Shown: piece after piece, positions 11,436-23,845 of the stretch
Layout: every line of letters begins with the position of its first letter
How positions within the stretch are numbered: position 1 is the first letter of the stretch
Source of the DNA: Saccharum officinarum
Taxonomy: Eukaryota > Streptophyta > Magnoliopsida > Poales > Poaceae
DNA length: 64,000 nucleotides
Assembly: GCA_020631735.1 (NCBI GenBank)
Contig: CM036179.1
Coordinates: 19,645,063 to 19,709,062 of the forward strand
Direction of reading: 5' to 3'
Translations under genes and position numbers: made by a program
Notes under the pieces: model-generated
Seen by the model: the letters and a program-made list of their open reading frames with translations, nothing else
Databases searched by the model: none
Told to the model about the DNA's origin: nothing

Positions 11436-14400
11436 ATGCCTTCCAACGCCGAGCTTCTACGGCAAGTCGAAGAGGCGCAGCGGCCGGCCGATGAGGCCAC
11501 GGCTGCTGCCCAGGCCGCCACTGCCCAAGCTTAGGCAGCCCTTGCTCGTGCGGACGCGGCTACTACTCGGGCTGAAGCGGCGGATCAACGCGTCACCGAG
11601 TATGAGAACGCGGAGCACGCCCAACTCCACGCTCAAGCCATCGCCGTCATCAACATCAAGCACATGATCCCCCTCGTCCTCGAGCAGACGTCGACATTCT
11701 ATAGCCGCTGGCGCTCCCTCTTCCTCACCACCGTCACCAAGTATGCACTTGACGGCCTCGTTCTCACCGACAATGACTTCTCAACGGATCCTCATTGGAA
11801 CCATATGGATTGTACAAGTCCGCACGTGGCTCTATGGGACTGTCTCCCGATCTCATTGATGCTATCTCCGTCGGTGTTTCTCCTTCTTCACGGTCTATTT
11901 GGCTTGGTCTCGAAGAACAATTCATTGGCAATAAAGAAACTCGTGCCATCATCCTCGACGCCGAATTTCGTACCCTTGTTCAAGGCGATCTTTCCATCAT
12001 GGATTATTGCAACAAGATGAAGGGTATGGCAGACGCTTTGGGAGCCTTGGGTGAACCGGTCTTGGACCGCACCCTTGTTCTCAATGTTCTTCGAGGGCTC
12101 AACGACCGCTACTCTCACATTGCGGCCATGATCAAGCGAGCTCGCCCGTTTCCGTCTTACTCCGACGTTCGTGCGGACTTGCTTATTGAGGAAGTCACTA
12201 TGGCAAGCAAGGCTTCTACCCCGACGGCGCTCGTCGTCTCTTCGTCACCGACACGCCCCCCTGCGCCTCATCCTAGTGCTGGCCAGGGCGGCGGCCATGG
12301 CCAAGGCGGCTCTGGTGGCGGCCACAACAGCGGCCAGGGCAGCGGCCACGGCGGCGGCTGGTTCCGGCGGCCACGGCGCAATCCGACCGGTGGTTCAGCT
12401 GGTCGCCCACCGGTGCCTTGGGCGCCCCAACACTGGATTCCCCTCACGGGGACCTTTGCTGTCTGGCCAGGACAGCATGGACAGCATGGCGCTCGTCTCC
12501 ACCCTTCGCTAGCGCCGCTGCCTCCTTGTCCTCAGGCCTTCATCGCCAACACACCTGTACAGCAGCAGCAGTTCACTAGCCCTTTGTCCGTTGCCGGGTC
12601 CTCCTACTACGGCGCCCCTTCTCTAGCTTCTTCTTCCAGGACATGGGATTCACAAGCGTTGGCAAGCAACTTCAACACCATGACGCTCACGCCTCCTCCG
12701 TACGACAATTGGTATATGGATTCAGGTGCTTCTTCTCACATGGTCTCAAACTCCGACCTTCTAACACAAGTTCATCCTTCTACTTCATTTACACCATCTA
12801 ATATAATTGTCAGTAATGGTTCCTTCTTGCCGGTCACAGCTGTTGGTTCCACTTCATTTCCCTTGCCCAATAGCTCTTTACATCTGCATAATATTCTTGT
12901 CTCTCCTCACATAATTAAAAATCTTATTTCTGTCCGTCAATTTACTACTGACAATCATTGTTCCGTTGAATTTGATCATTTTGGTCTTTCTGTGAAGGAT
13001 CTAGCAACGGGGAACGTGATCATCAGGTGCAATAGTTCTGGGGAGCTCTACTCGTTTCAGCCTCCGATCCACCATCACTCTTTCACCGCAATCACATCTA
13101 CACCCATTCTTTGGCATCGTCGGCTCGGTCATCCTGGACATGAGTCTCTATCTCGCTTGGCTCCTTTACATTCCACTTGTAATAAACGTCAATTAGAAAC
13201 TTTATGTCATGCTTGTCAATTAGGTCGCCATGTGTGCCTACCTTTTGCATCATCTAATTCACGTGCCTCCACGAATTTTGACTTAATACATTGTAATTTG
13301 TGGACATCTCCTATTCCTAGTGTAAGTGGCTACAAGTATTATCTCATAATTCTTGACGATTGTTCCCATTATTCATGGATTTTCCCTTACGCCTTAAATC
13401 TGATACTTTTTCCACTCTGTCTAACTTTTTCTTATGTTGCCACTCAGTTTGGCACCACGATCAAGGTCATCCAATGTGATAATGGTCGTGAGTTTGATAA
13501 CTCCACCACCCGTACCTTCTTCCACACTCATGGTACTGCTATTCGCATGTCTTGTCCTCATACTTCCCCACAAAACGGTTGTGCCGAACGCATCATTTGC
13601 TCCACTAATAATATCCTCCGTTCTCTCATGTTCCAAGCCAGTTTACCTTCATCCATGTAGCCACTTATCTTCTCAACCGCCATCCAACCAAAACCCTCAA
13701 TTTCCAAACTCCGTACTTCGCTCTGTACGGCATTCCTCCCACATATCATCATCTCCGTGTTTTTAGTTGTAAATGTTACCCTAATTTGTCTGCAACTACT
13801 CCACCTAAGTTAGCTCCTCGTTCCACTCCTTGTGTGTTCCTAGGCTATCCTTCCGACCACAAGGGGTATCGCTGCCTTGACTTAGCCACGAATCACATAA
13901 TTATTTCTCGTCATGTCAATTTTGATGAATCGTCTTTCCCTTTTGCCGAGCTTCCTGCTCCTCTCCCTTCATCCAACCTTGATTTTTTGTCGGAGTTTGA
14001 CTATGTTTATAGCCCTGTTCCTTCACCTTTTGTTGCAGGTTCTGGTGTTGCAGGTTCTTGTGGTGTTGTTGCTGGTGTCACTAGTGCTGCTGGTCCTTCT
14101 CCAGCGCATGTTGCTGGGTCTTCTGGAGCTGCTCCCAGTCCAGCGAGGTCTTCTGGCGCCGGCGCTGCTATCGCCCCAGCCGGCGCTGCTATTTCTAGCG
14201 CTCCAGCCGACACTGCTATTTCTAGCGGCGCTGCTGCTACTAGCACCCCGGCCGGCACTATTGCTATTCCTAGCGCTGCTGTTAGCGGTGCTGCCGGTAC
14301 TATCGGCGCTACAGCCGCTCCTCTTCCGAGTGGAGCAGTTCCTGTCACACCGACCGTCAACGATCATGTTATGGTAACTCGGGGGAAGCACGATTTTCGC

Positions 14401-14472
14401 CAACCAAGGACTGTTATGAATTTGCAAGCCATCTCATTGTCTCCTATTCCGAAGACTTATCGTGGTGCTTTG
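11436..14472 (+). pseudogene. Copia A gag, protease and integrase region (first part of the polyprotein)
   Basis: Gag probably starts at ATG 11436. It meets a TAG at 11532-11534 (a CAG-to-TAG type change) and a one-base insertion near 11815, after which the frame runs open to 13660. Visible motifs are a gag UBN2-type region (about 11830-12200), a Gly-rich nucleocapsid-like stretch (12260-12370) without a clear zinc knuckle, protease DSGASSHM (about 12719), the integrase zinc domain WHRRLGHPGH...CHACQLG (13110-13225), and core residues ILDDCSHYSW and QCDNGREF. A TAG at 13658-13660 and a frameshift follow. The frame continues (GYPSDHKGYRC) to an Ala/Ser/Pro-rich linker at 14030-14340 and then into PKTYRGAL, where the solo LTR cuts in. 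The product is not functional. Confidence 0.88.
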
Positions 14473-15750
14473 TGTGGCAGAATCACCTAATCTAATGCCC
14501 TCCCAAGAGTACTTGTCTTCCATTAGACACTAAGTACCCAAGGGAGAACACTAAACTACACGATTCCGTCGAGCACACCGCAACGGAGAACTCGAAGATC
14601 CACATTTTTACATCAGGATCACAAATGAGAGAGTAAAGCTTACAACATCCTTGCCATTTCTTACATCACTTTTAGTACAACATCAGAGTAATTCATTATT
14701 TAATTATAACAGCGGAATATAAGAGGTTATCAGAGTTCAGCGAAAATTAAATTCCTAATGGTAAGGTAACTATTAATAATGAGATAAACATCTAACATGA
14801 CGATATTATATAAGCATAAAGTGATAACAGATTAATAATATTTTCCTTGTAAAACTTGTGGTGAGAGTTTTTAATAAATAAACTCTACTCTGCATCGAAA
14901 AGAAAATCATCGCTGAGTCCACCAGGAGGTTTTCACACACAAGGGTCAGCTTAACAGCACCTGTCACCTGCAACAGAATAGAACAAACCCTGAGTACTCA
15001 ATTGTACTCCACAAGACTTACTCGTCAAGAGAAAGTAAAAAGACTCCAAGGATTATGCAAGACTTTTTGGTTTGTGTGTTTCTTGTTTGCAAGAAGCAGC
15101 GCTAAGAGTGTGCCCTTAATTTCTTACTTTCAATAGCCGTATTTTATTTCTTATCCAACCTTCTATGTAAGCACCTAGTCTAAAATCAAGCAGAGTTGAG
15201 CAAACAGAACCATTTCTTCATCTTTCAACTGCCAGTTCTTACTACGATGCCAGAGCGTAGTCAAGCCGAACCGTCACGCAGAAACGGCGATTCGCGAATC
15301 AATATGCCCAACTGGGTACCCCGAAAAACACACGCCTCGCTTGTACCCCAGGCACAAGCAAGACCAACCCGTTCCCCTCCTGTCACGGGTTTCTAGGTTC
15401 CCATCCAAACTTAGACTCCTAGCTCCCGTACTTGAGGCCCGGCCTCAATACGGTGCTAAGACCTCCACCTATCCCCGCCTCCAATCAGTCGGTTCGGAAA
15501 GAGCCAGAGCCCATGACAAGATAGTAACAAGTCTTTCTAGCCCATCCGCTAGTATATGCTCGGGATAAGAAGATCTGTGACTTGACCAGGGTCCATGCAA
15601 CGAACGGTCCTTAATTGACACAGACGGAACAAATGCAACCAGAGCCCCGCTCTGTTGCCCAACCAGGTCTAAGTCCATCCAATCCGTTCCGTCCGGTCTC
15701 CAATTATCCATGTCCATCTATATTACATGTGATACATGATAATATGTTAC
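14234..15750 (+). repeat. 1.5-kb direct duplication, left copy (end of copia linker plus start of solo LTR)
   Basis: Nearly identical to 17794-19310. The shared block starts in the copia linker (CTGCTACT), includes the junction with the solo LTR at 14472/14473, and ends in the LTR around TACATGTGATA. The left copy then enters hAT transposase sequence, whereas the right copy continues into the rest of the LTR. A few substitutions and small indels separate the copies. Confidence 0.92.
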
Positions 15751-17793
15751 ACAAAGCTGTGATTACACATGCTACAAAGAATAGTTGTTTGCTTGCTCCT
15801 GAAATTCAGAGGGACATTGTTGAATGTTTTGCAAATGAGATTGTACAATCTATCCTTGAAGAACTTGGGGATGGTGTCTTTTGCTTGCTAGTTGATGAGT
15901 CAAGAGATGTTTCTTGCAAAGAACAAATGGCGGTGGTCTTGAGGTATGTTAACAAATTTGGGATTGTGAAAGAGAGGTTTGTTGGCCTTGTGCATGTGAT
16001 TGAAACAACTTCTTCCCACCTCAAGTCATCCATTGATTCTCTACTTGCAAAGTTCAAACTAAGCTTAAAGCAATGTCGAGACCAAGGATATGATGGTGCT
16101 AGCAATATGCGAGGTGAGTTGAATGGCTTGCAATCATTGATCATGAGAGATAGTAAAACAGCTTATTATGTGCATTGCTTTGCTCATCAACTTCAGTTAG
16201 TCATTGTGGCAACCGTGAGAAAACATAAGGGCGTAAGCAATTTTTTAAACATGATTTCTATATTACTAAATGTGGTGGGTGGGTCGGCTAAGAGAAGGGA
16301 TATGATTAGAGACATCAATCATGAACAAGTGAAACAAGCATTAGGTTGTGGGCAACTTGAGACCGGGACTGGGTTAAATCAAGAGCAATGTCTTCAAAGA
16401 CCCGGAGATACTAGATGGAGTTCTCATTATAAAACTCTAAAAAGTTTACTCAACATGTTTCCTACAATAGTTGAAGTGCTAAAGGCTGTTGAAAAGGATG
16501 ATAGAGATTGGAAAAATAGAGATCAAGCATCAAATCTTCTGATATATTTTCAATCTTTTGACTTTGCCTTTTATTTGCATCTCATGTTGACTACATTAAC
16601 GGCCACAAATACATTGTCATTAGCATTGCAACGCAAGGATCAAGACATTGTAAATGCCATTGGATGTTTGAAATCAACTAGACTCCATTTGGATGATCTT
16701 AGAAGAGATGGTTGGGAGAAATTATTAGATGAAGTGAATGAATTCTGTGACTTGCATGAAATTGATAGAGTGGAAATGGAAAGTACATATATTGATCCCC
16801 GACAACCTAGGAAAAAATTAGGAATTACAAACAAGCATCACTATGTAGTGGATTGCTTTAATGATGTTATTGATTGGTTAGTTCAAGAGCTTGATAGCCG
16901 CTTTAGTGAGATAACATCTCAATTGCTTATTTGCTCAGCCGCTTTCAATCCAAGAGACTCATTTCATGCTTTTGATGTGGAGACTTTGATGGGCTTAGCC
17001 AAATTATATCCTGATGATTTCACCAATGATGATCTGAGGGACCTTAGCCATGACCTTCATGTTTACATTGCTGATGTGAGAGCAGATAATAGATTCTCCA
17101 ACATAAACACTATTGGTGAGCTCTCTCAAAAAATGGTAGAGACAGAGAAACATCGTTTGTATAGATTGGTCTATCGACTTTTGAAGCTTGTGCTAGTATT
17201 GCCTGTGGCTACAGCAACAGTTGAGAGATGTTTTTCGGGCATGAAGATTGTAAAAACAAGTTTGTCTAATCGCATGGGTGATCAACACTTGAGTCATAGA
17301 CTTATTTGCTACATAGAGAAAGAAGAAATGAAGAAAGTTAGCAATGAGGCCGTGGTTCGTCGTTTCATGACCATGGAAGGAAAAGGGCGTAAATATGATC
17401 TCTAAGAGGTAATACAAACATAATGCATCTATTTTCAATGGATAATTCTACATTTTCTTTGCTAAATAATTGATCTATTTGTTCTCTTTTATTTAGGCGG
17501 GATCACATATTTTGCTATATGGGACATCTTTTGTTCATCGTTTTGGCATTCTTTCGATCACTACACTACAGTGTCAATGTCATCTTTATTTTGTTATAAA
17601 TGGTGAGTGTTATTGCCCTTGTCCCTACCATTTTACTTATGTTTTGACCAAAATCACATTGTCATTACTGAAAGTTGAACTTTGATGTTAAAAATTATGA
17701 GTTGGTCATGCTACATATTTGAACATCACATGAGTCACTATATTTATGATGAGGTTGTGCACCCCCCACCCATTTGCTCTAGCTTCGCCACTG
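15743..17793 (+). mobile_element. hAT DNA transposon fragment, 5' half missing, 3' terminus intact
   Basis: The sequence carries the C-terminal part of a hAT transposase and ends with AGCTTCGCCACTG, the reverse complement of a plant hAT terminal repeat (CAGTGGCGAAGCT). Copia sequence resumes immediately at 17794. The left end is not a hAT terminus but an abrupt join to solo-LTR sequence near 15740-15750, sharing the short run CATGATAATA. The element was therefore inserted in copia DNA and later lost its 5' half in a rearrangement. Confidence 0.8.
15750..17405 (+). pseudogene. hAT transposase, TTF-type/ZMYM1-like, C-terminal two thirds
   Basis: About 550 codons are open to the stop at 17403-17405. 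Visible motifs include LLVDESRDVS (first acidic catalytic block of hAT enzymes), QGYDGASNMRG (second), YYVHCFAHQLQL, and the C-terminal hAT dimerisation domain ATVERCFSGMKIVKTSLSNR (about 17215-17275). The N-terminal zinc finger and the true start codon are absent; the frame reads upstream into LTR sequence only by chance. In complete elements the enzyme cuts and pastes the transposon using short terminal repeats. This open but truncated frame resembles host TTF/hAT-dimerisation genes, but its position inside transposon debris argues against domestication. Confidence 0.85.
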
Positions 17794-19310
17794 CTGCTAC
17801 TGGCACCCCGGCCGGCACTATTGCTATTCCTAGCGCTGCTGTTAGCGGTGCTGCCGGTACTATCGGTGCTACAGCCGCTCCTCTTCCGAGTGGAGCAGTT
17901 CCTGTCACACCGACCGTCAACGATCATGTTATGGTAACTCGGGGGAAGCACGATTTTCGCCAACCAAGGACTGTTATGAATTTGCAAGCCATCTCATTGT
18001 CTCATGTTCCGAAGACTTATCGTGGTGCTTTGTGTGGCAGAATCACCTAATCTAATGCCCTCCCAAGAGTACTTGTCTTCCATTAGACACTAAGTACCCA
18101 AGGGAGAACACTAAACTACACGATTTCGTCGAGCACACCGCAAGGGAGAACTCGAAGATCCACATTTTTACATCAGGATCACAAATGAGAGAGTAAAGCT
18201 TACAACATCCTTGCCATTTCTTACATCACTTTTAGTACAACATCAGAGTAATTCATTATTTAATTATAACAGCGGAATATAAGAGGTTATCAGAGTTCAG
18301 CGAAAATTAAATTCCTAATGGTAAGGTAACTATTAATAATGAGATAAACATCTAACATGACGATATTATATAAGCATAAAGTGATAACAGATTAATAATA
18401 TTTTCCTTGTAAAACTTGTGGTGAGAGTTTTTAATAAATAAACTCTACTCTGCATCGAAAAGAAATCCTCGCTGAGTCCACCAGGAGGTTTTCACACACA
18501 AGGGTCAGCTTAACAGCACCTGTCACCTGCAACAGAATAGAACAAACCCTGAGTACTCAATTGTACTCCACAAGACTTACTCGTCAGGAGAAAGTAAAAA
18601 GACTCCAAGGATTATGCAAGACTTTTTGGTTTGTGTGTTTCTTGTTTGCAAGAAGCAGCGCTAAGAGTGTGCCTTAATTTCTTACTTTCAATAGCCGTAT
18701 TTTATTTCTTATCCAACCTTCTATGTAAGCACCTAGTCTAAAATCAAGCAGAGTTGAGCAAACAGAACCATTTCTTCATCTTTCAACTGCCAGTTCTTAC
18801 TACGATGCCAGAGCGTAGTCAAGCCGAACCGTCACGCAGAAACGGCGATTCGCGAATCAATATGCCCAACTGGGTACCCCGAAAAACACACGCCTCGCTT
18901 GTACCCAGGCACAAGCAAGACCAACCCGTTCCCCTCCTGTCACGGGTTTCTAGGTTCCCATCCAAACTTAGACTCCTAGCTCCCGTACTTGAGGCCCGGC
19001 CTCAATACGGTGCTAAGACCTCCACCTATCCCCGCCTCCAATCAGTCGGTTCGGAAAGAGCCAGAGCCCATGACAAGATAGTAACAAGTCTTTCTAGCCC
19101 CCATCCGCTAGTATATGCTCGGGATAAGAAGATCTGTGACTTGACCAGGGTCCATGCAACGAACGGTCCTTAATTGACACAGACGGAACAAATGCAACCA
19201 GAGCCCCGCTCTGTTGCCCAACCAGGTCTAAGTCCATCCAATCCGTTCCGTCCGGTCTCCAATTATCCATGTCCATCTATATTACATGTGATAGTGGCAT
19301 GATAATAGTA
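17794..19310 (+). repeat. 1.5-kb direct duplication, right copy
   Basis: This is the partner of 14234-15750. It begins directly after the hAT terminus, crosses the copia/solo-LTR junction at 18032/18033 and continues into the unique part of the LTR. Differences from the left copy are sparse (for example near 18126 and 18466). Confidence 0.92.
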
Positions 19311-19419
19311 ACAATATTATAATTCCTATCTCTCGCGAGTGACAGACAATCACTTGGCTTCTACCGAAATCCTATAGCATAGCATGCTACACGTCTCTAT
19401 CATACTAGTGAGGCTCATA

Positions 19420-19506
<87 letters not shown>

Positions 19507-22317
19507 AGTGGATTTCATTCAACTCCTTTAAACTTAATGCACAAGCATAAAATAAAGTGTATAATAATAGGGGTTATGCACCAGGGCTTGTCTGGGTAAG
19601 ATTTAACCAAGGTTAGAATTCCGCTATGGTGACACGATCATCAAGGCGCCATCTTTTTCGGCTACTCCAAATAACTTCTCGATCCATCATCGTTCCTATT
19701 ATGATATGCGCGAATGCAATCGTAGAGACATAAATAACCAATGGAACTTGCAACACTAAAAAACGATCGTGCTCTCAAGCTAACGAGCTAACTCTAATGG
19801 CTAACGCTCTAGCCTGGTAATCCCGTCAATGAGTATAGCGACATTTCCCGACACGTGTTTTAGTTACTCGGACCCAAAACATTGTTTTATCCATTTTATC
19901 GATTTAATAGATATTTAAGCTAGGCTCATTAGCTATCCTAGCAAACTAAGTATTTTGGAGCTATAAAAATAACAGAGAGCAGATAATGACATTAGGAGTT
20001 TACTATAAAATTTTTAGAGTCAACACTTTTATCATTTTCTTACAAAAATTCTCACAAGTTTATTCTTAGCAATATTAAGCATTTTAGAATAATTAACGAA
20101 CTCCTAAAAATATTATACAACTATGTGGATAAAAGCATACTGACAGTTAGAACATGATTTTAGAAACCTAACAAAATTGGTTTCACAATTTTTGGATTTC
20201 CATACTACTTTATATTGATTTTACAAGTTTTTCCTTGGAACCTAATTAGGAAACCGGTTAGAAAACGAAAAGGGGCCGGTGGTCACCCATTCGGCCCAGC
20301 AGCCAGACGGCCCAGCGCGGGGCAGCTGCGCGCGTAGTGGCCGGCCCAACAGCGGCCCAAGCAGAGAGCCCGCGCTAGCGCCCGCTCTTTTGCAGAAGAG
20401 TACCCGGTTCATTAAGTTATTACATCGCACCCAAGTTTACTATTCCAATAGAGGACGACTTTGCACCGAGCACACCCAACTAACCCGTCTTCACAACGGC
20501 CGGGTCCCCGACGTGCCGGTGCGCGCCGGCGCGGCAGCCGACGGCAAACCGCGGCTAGCCCAAGCCAACTAGCCCCACCTAGGCCGCACCAAGGGGCCGA
20601 CCACTACCTTCAGTTCAAGCGGTGGCGGTGGGAAACAGTGAAATACGGGGAGACGCTCTAGGCTACGCTGCAGCGGCAGCCGGCGGTCCGTGACAGTGGC
20701 GTGGCCGTTCTACGGGGCGAGGAGGACGTGGGAAGGAAGGAAGTGGTGCGTGAGCACCAGTGGCTTACCACGCGTATAGCCGAAGTGTTGGCGCGGACAG
20801 GGAGGTCTCGTGAGGTGCTGGCCACGTGCGCGGTGAAGAGGACGGCGGCACACCGAGCTGGCAAGATGGTGTCACGCCGCCGCCGGAGGGGCCCTCGACC
20901 AAACCCACGCGCGCAAGGTGAAGGTGAGGTCAAGGTGAGCTCAGATTACGAACCAAATGAAATAAAAAGCAAGGGAGAGGCTTACCCCCAATCGTGTCCT
21001 ACCGCGACGGCGAGAAGACTGGCGGCGAGGAAAACCTGAAATTGGCCGACAACCGACCACAACTATGGCCTGGATAGAGCCGGGCTGCAACAAGCTCCCC
21101 AACTCGCATGCCGGAGCACTAAATCGGGGTACTATGCTACGAACACCATGAACATCCTCCTCAAAGCGGCACGACTCCGATGGTGGCAAAGGGCAGACGG
21201 GCAGCGGCGCTGGCATCTGCAGTGGCGATGTTGTGGGGTGACGTGGCGAGCTGCGCGACACTGGGCTTCCACAGAGCACCCGTGGATGAGCACCGCCTGT
21301 GCTGAAGCATGAGGCAGCGAACCGACCACGCGTGCGTGCGGCGGCGGCCCGAGCAGGGGCTGCGGCGGCTCCTAACAACGCGGCTACGGCGAGCGCGCGA
21401 GGCACGGTAGGGAGCAAGACGGTCATGATGGAGCCGATGGCCGAGCGCGGAGAGAGGCAAGGTCATGGAAACTGCGGTGGCCGAGCTCGAGCCAGAGCTT
21501 GGCGCGGCCATGCGGAAGCAGCGCGAGCAGAGGAATGAGAGAGAGAGAGAGGGCGCGACATGAGAAGCCATGCACGCTTGCTTCCTCAAAATCAGACGCA
21601 GCCGACCGTGCGGCAGGGCAACACGCGGGCGCACGAGGCCACGGTCGCGCCACAGCGGAGCGAGGACAACCACGATTGTCAAAGGTGCAGCACAGCGAAC
21701 AGCAGGCAACGGGACAGCCGAGCGTGGTTGCGTTTGCGTGCAAGCCTGAGTCTTCTTTTTCTATTCTCTTTTCTATCCTCTTTTCTATTCTCTTTTCTTT
21801 GTTTTTATCTAATCATACAATTAATTATGAAAATAGAAGCGTGTCCTTATTTCTTTGCTAATACTAATCTACATCACACCCATCAATACATCTATTATAT
21901 AGTTATATATATTTATCCGTAGAAATACACTCGGAAAGAAAACAAATTTGTACACTTCTCTTCATATTAACTCCCAGCCGCAAAACTTTTAATCACTACC
22001 CAATTATTTCACTTAATATACTTTACCCAAGGTGGCACCTTTAATCGTAAGCTATAATGTACTTTGGTTTATAACTGTTACTTCACACGCCAACAACTTA
22101 TTCTAAGTCTCTTATTACAATTTCATAGCATGCTTACACATTAAGCAAACTATTCCCGAAATTCATTTGGCTTATACACAACCACAAAAGTAAATCACAC
22201 AAGATTTGTTTATCATTTCATGCGAGGTAAAATTGTAAAACTCGAGAACTTGTTACGGTAATTTCTCTTAGGTTTTACGCCAGGTGCGAAGTGATTTGTA
22301 ACACCAGAGGTGTTACA
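18033..22317 (-). mobile_element. Solo LTR (~4.3 kb) inserted in copia A
   Basis: The block begins TGTGGCAGAATCACC and ends GGTGTTACA, with TG...CA ends on either strand. The 5-bp target duplication CTTTG is at 18028-18032 (and 14468-14472 in the duplicated copy) and at 22318-22322. Joining the copia sequence across it restores the reading frame context GAL|ADPNWHDA. No gag or pol lies inside. Read on the minus strand it starts TGTAACACC, a beginning common in long LTRs of Tekay/Del-type chromoviruses, so I place it tentatively on the minus strand. The GC-rich stretch 20270-21740 is probably its promoter-proximal part. The left 1.27 kb is also present at 14473-15750. Confidence 0.75.
19422..19503. 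repeat. (TA)n microsatellite
   Basis: About 41 uninterrupted TA units inside the solo LTR. It is absent from the duplicated left copy because that copy ends before this point. Such tracts are prone to slippage and to assembly length error. Confidence 0.97.
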
Positions 22318-22322
22318 CTTTG

Positions 22323-23845
22323 GCCGATCCCAATTGGCATGATGCTATGCATGAGGAATTCACTGCTCTCCAAGCTAATCACACTTGGGACCTTGTTCCT
22401 CCTCCATCCGGCATTAATATTGTTACAGGCAAATGGGTTTTCCGACACAAATTACATCCGGATGGCACACTTGACCGTTATAAAGCTCGTTGGGTCCTCC
22501 ATGGTTTTACCCAACGTCCTGGTATTGATTTTGGAGAAACTTTCAGTCCTGTTGTTAAGACATCCACTATACGCACAGTTCTCTCTTTGGTAGTCTCTCA
22601 GAACTGGGTCGTTCATTAGCTGGACGTGAAGAATGCTTTTCTCCATGGTCCTTTGGAAGAGACGGTCTATTGTGCATAGCCATCTGGGTTTGTCGATTTG
22701 TTGAAGCCCGATTATGTATGCCACCTTAATAAGTCCCTTTATGGTTTGAAACAGTTACCCTGAGCATGATACAGCTGGTTTGCTTCCTTCATTCGTTCTA
22801 TTGGATTTCTGGAGGCCAAGTCGGATACCTCTCTTTTCATTCTGCGGCAAGGCTCTGATATGGCATATTTACTCCTTTATGTTGATGATATTATATTGAC
22901 TGCATCTTCTAGGGCTCTTCTCAACAACATTGTGAGTTCTCTTACGGCAGAGTTCTCTATGAAGGATCTTGGGCATTTGCATCATTTTCTGGCATGACCG
23001 TCTCTCGGAGTTCCACTGGCATGTTTCTCTCCCAACGCCACTACATTCTTGAGCTCTTGGATCGTGCTGGTATGACGGATTGCAAACCTTGTTCCACTCC
23101 GATTGATACTAATGCCAAGCTCTCTGCTGAGGGATCACCTGTTGCTGACTCCACTGACTATCGGGCTCTCGCGGGTGCTTTACAGTACCTCACTTTTACC
23201 CGTCCTGTCATCTCCTATGCAGTGCAACAGATTTGTCTATATATGCACGATCCCCATGAGCCCCATCTTGCCTTGATTAAGTGTGTTCTACGCTACATCA
23301 AGGGGACTCTTGGCTATGGCCTCAAGATACTTCAGTCTTCTTCTTGTGACCTTGTTGCATACTCCGATGCTGATTGGGCGGGTTGTCCCGATATTCGGCG
23401 CTCCACCTCAGGTTACGCCGTGTTTTTTGGTGACAATTTGGTTTCCTGGTCTTCTAAGCGACAGCAAACAGTTTCTCGCTCTAATGCTGAGGCCGAATAT
23501 AGAGCTGTTGCTAATGCTGTTGCGGAGATCTCTTGGCTTCAGCAACTTCTTCAAGAACTTCATTTTTGTCCCCGGCACTCCTCAGTGGTTTTTTGTGATA
23601 ACGTCAGCACTGTATATCTCTCAACTAATCCGGTATAGCACCAGCGTACCAAACATGTTGAGATTGATTTACACTTCATCCGCAACAAGGTCCCTACAGG
23701 GGATATTCGAGTACTTCATGTTCCATCCACCTCCCAGTATGCGGATGTTTTTACAAAGGGTCTTCCTACATCTATCTTTACTGAATTTCGCTCTAGTTTG
23801 AATGTCTCCACTCCAAGTAGTGTTGGCGTTCCAACTGCAGGGGGA
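22323..23845 (+). pseudogene. Copia A reverse transcriptase and RNase H region (second part of the polyprotein)
   Basis: This resumes exactly after the solo LTR with ADPNWHDAMHEEF, followed by RT motifs WVFRHKLHPDG, GIDFGETFSPVV, LDVKNAFLHG and the catalytic YVDD (22878-22889). RNase H follows (YSDADWAGCP, STSGYAVFFG, NAEAEYRAVANA, about 23350-23520), then the conserved tail VPSTSQYADVFTKGLP before the 3' LTR. Stops at 22616-22618, near 22678, near 22760 and at 23636-23638 look like CAG/CGA/TGG codons changed by C-to-T or G-to-A, and there is a frame change near 22990. The product is not functional. Confidence 0.88.

Noticed and set aside
15196..15717. Open frames repeated at 18754-19276
   Set aside because: They are the two copies of the solo LTR 5' segment. 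The upstream part of the hAT frame reads through this by chance and is not an authentic N-terminus.
19384..19599. Tyr-Ile repeat protein
   Set aside because: It is the translation of the (TA)n microsatellite.
20242..21922. Cluster of 60-180 codon frames on both strands
   Set aside because: They lie inside a GC-rich part of the solo LTR, overlap one another and show no recognisable domain.
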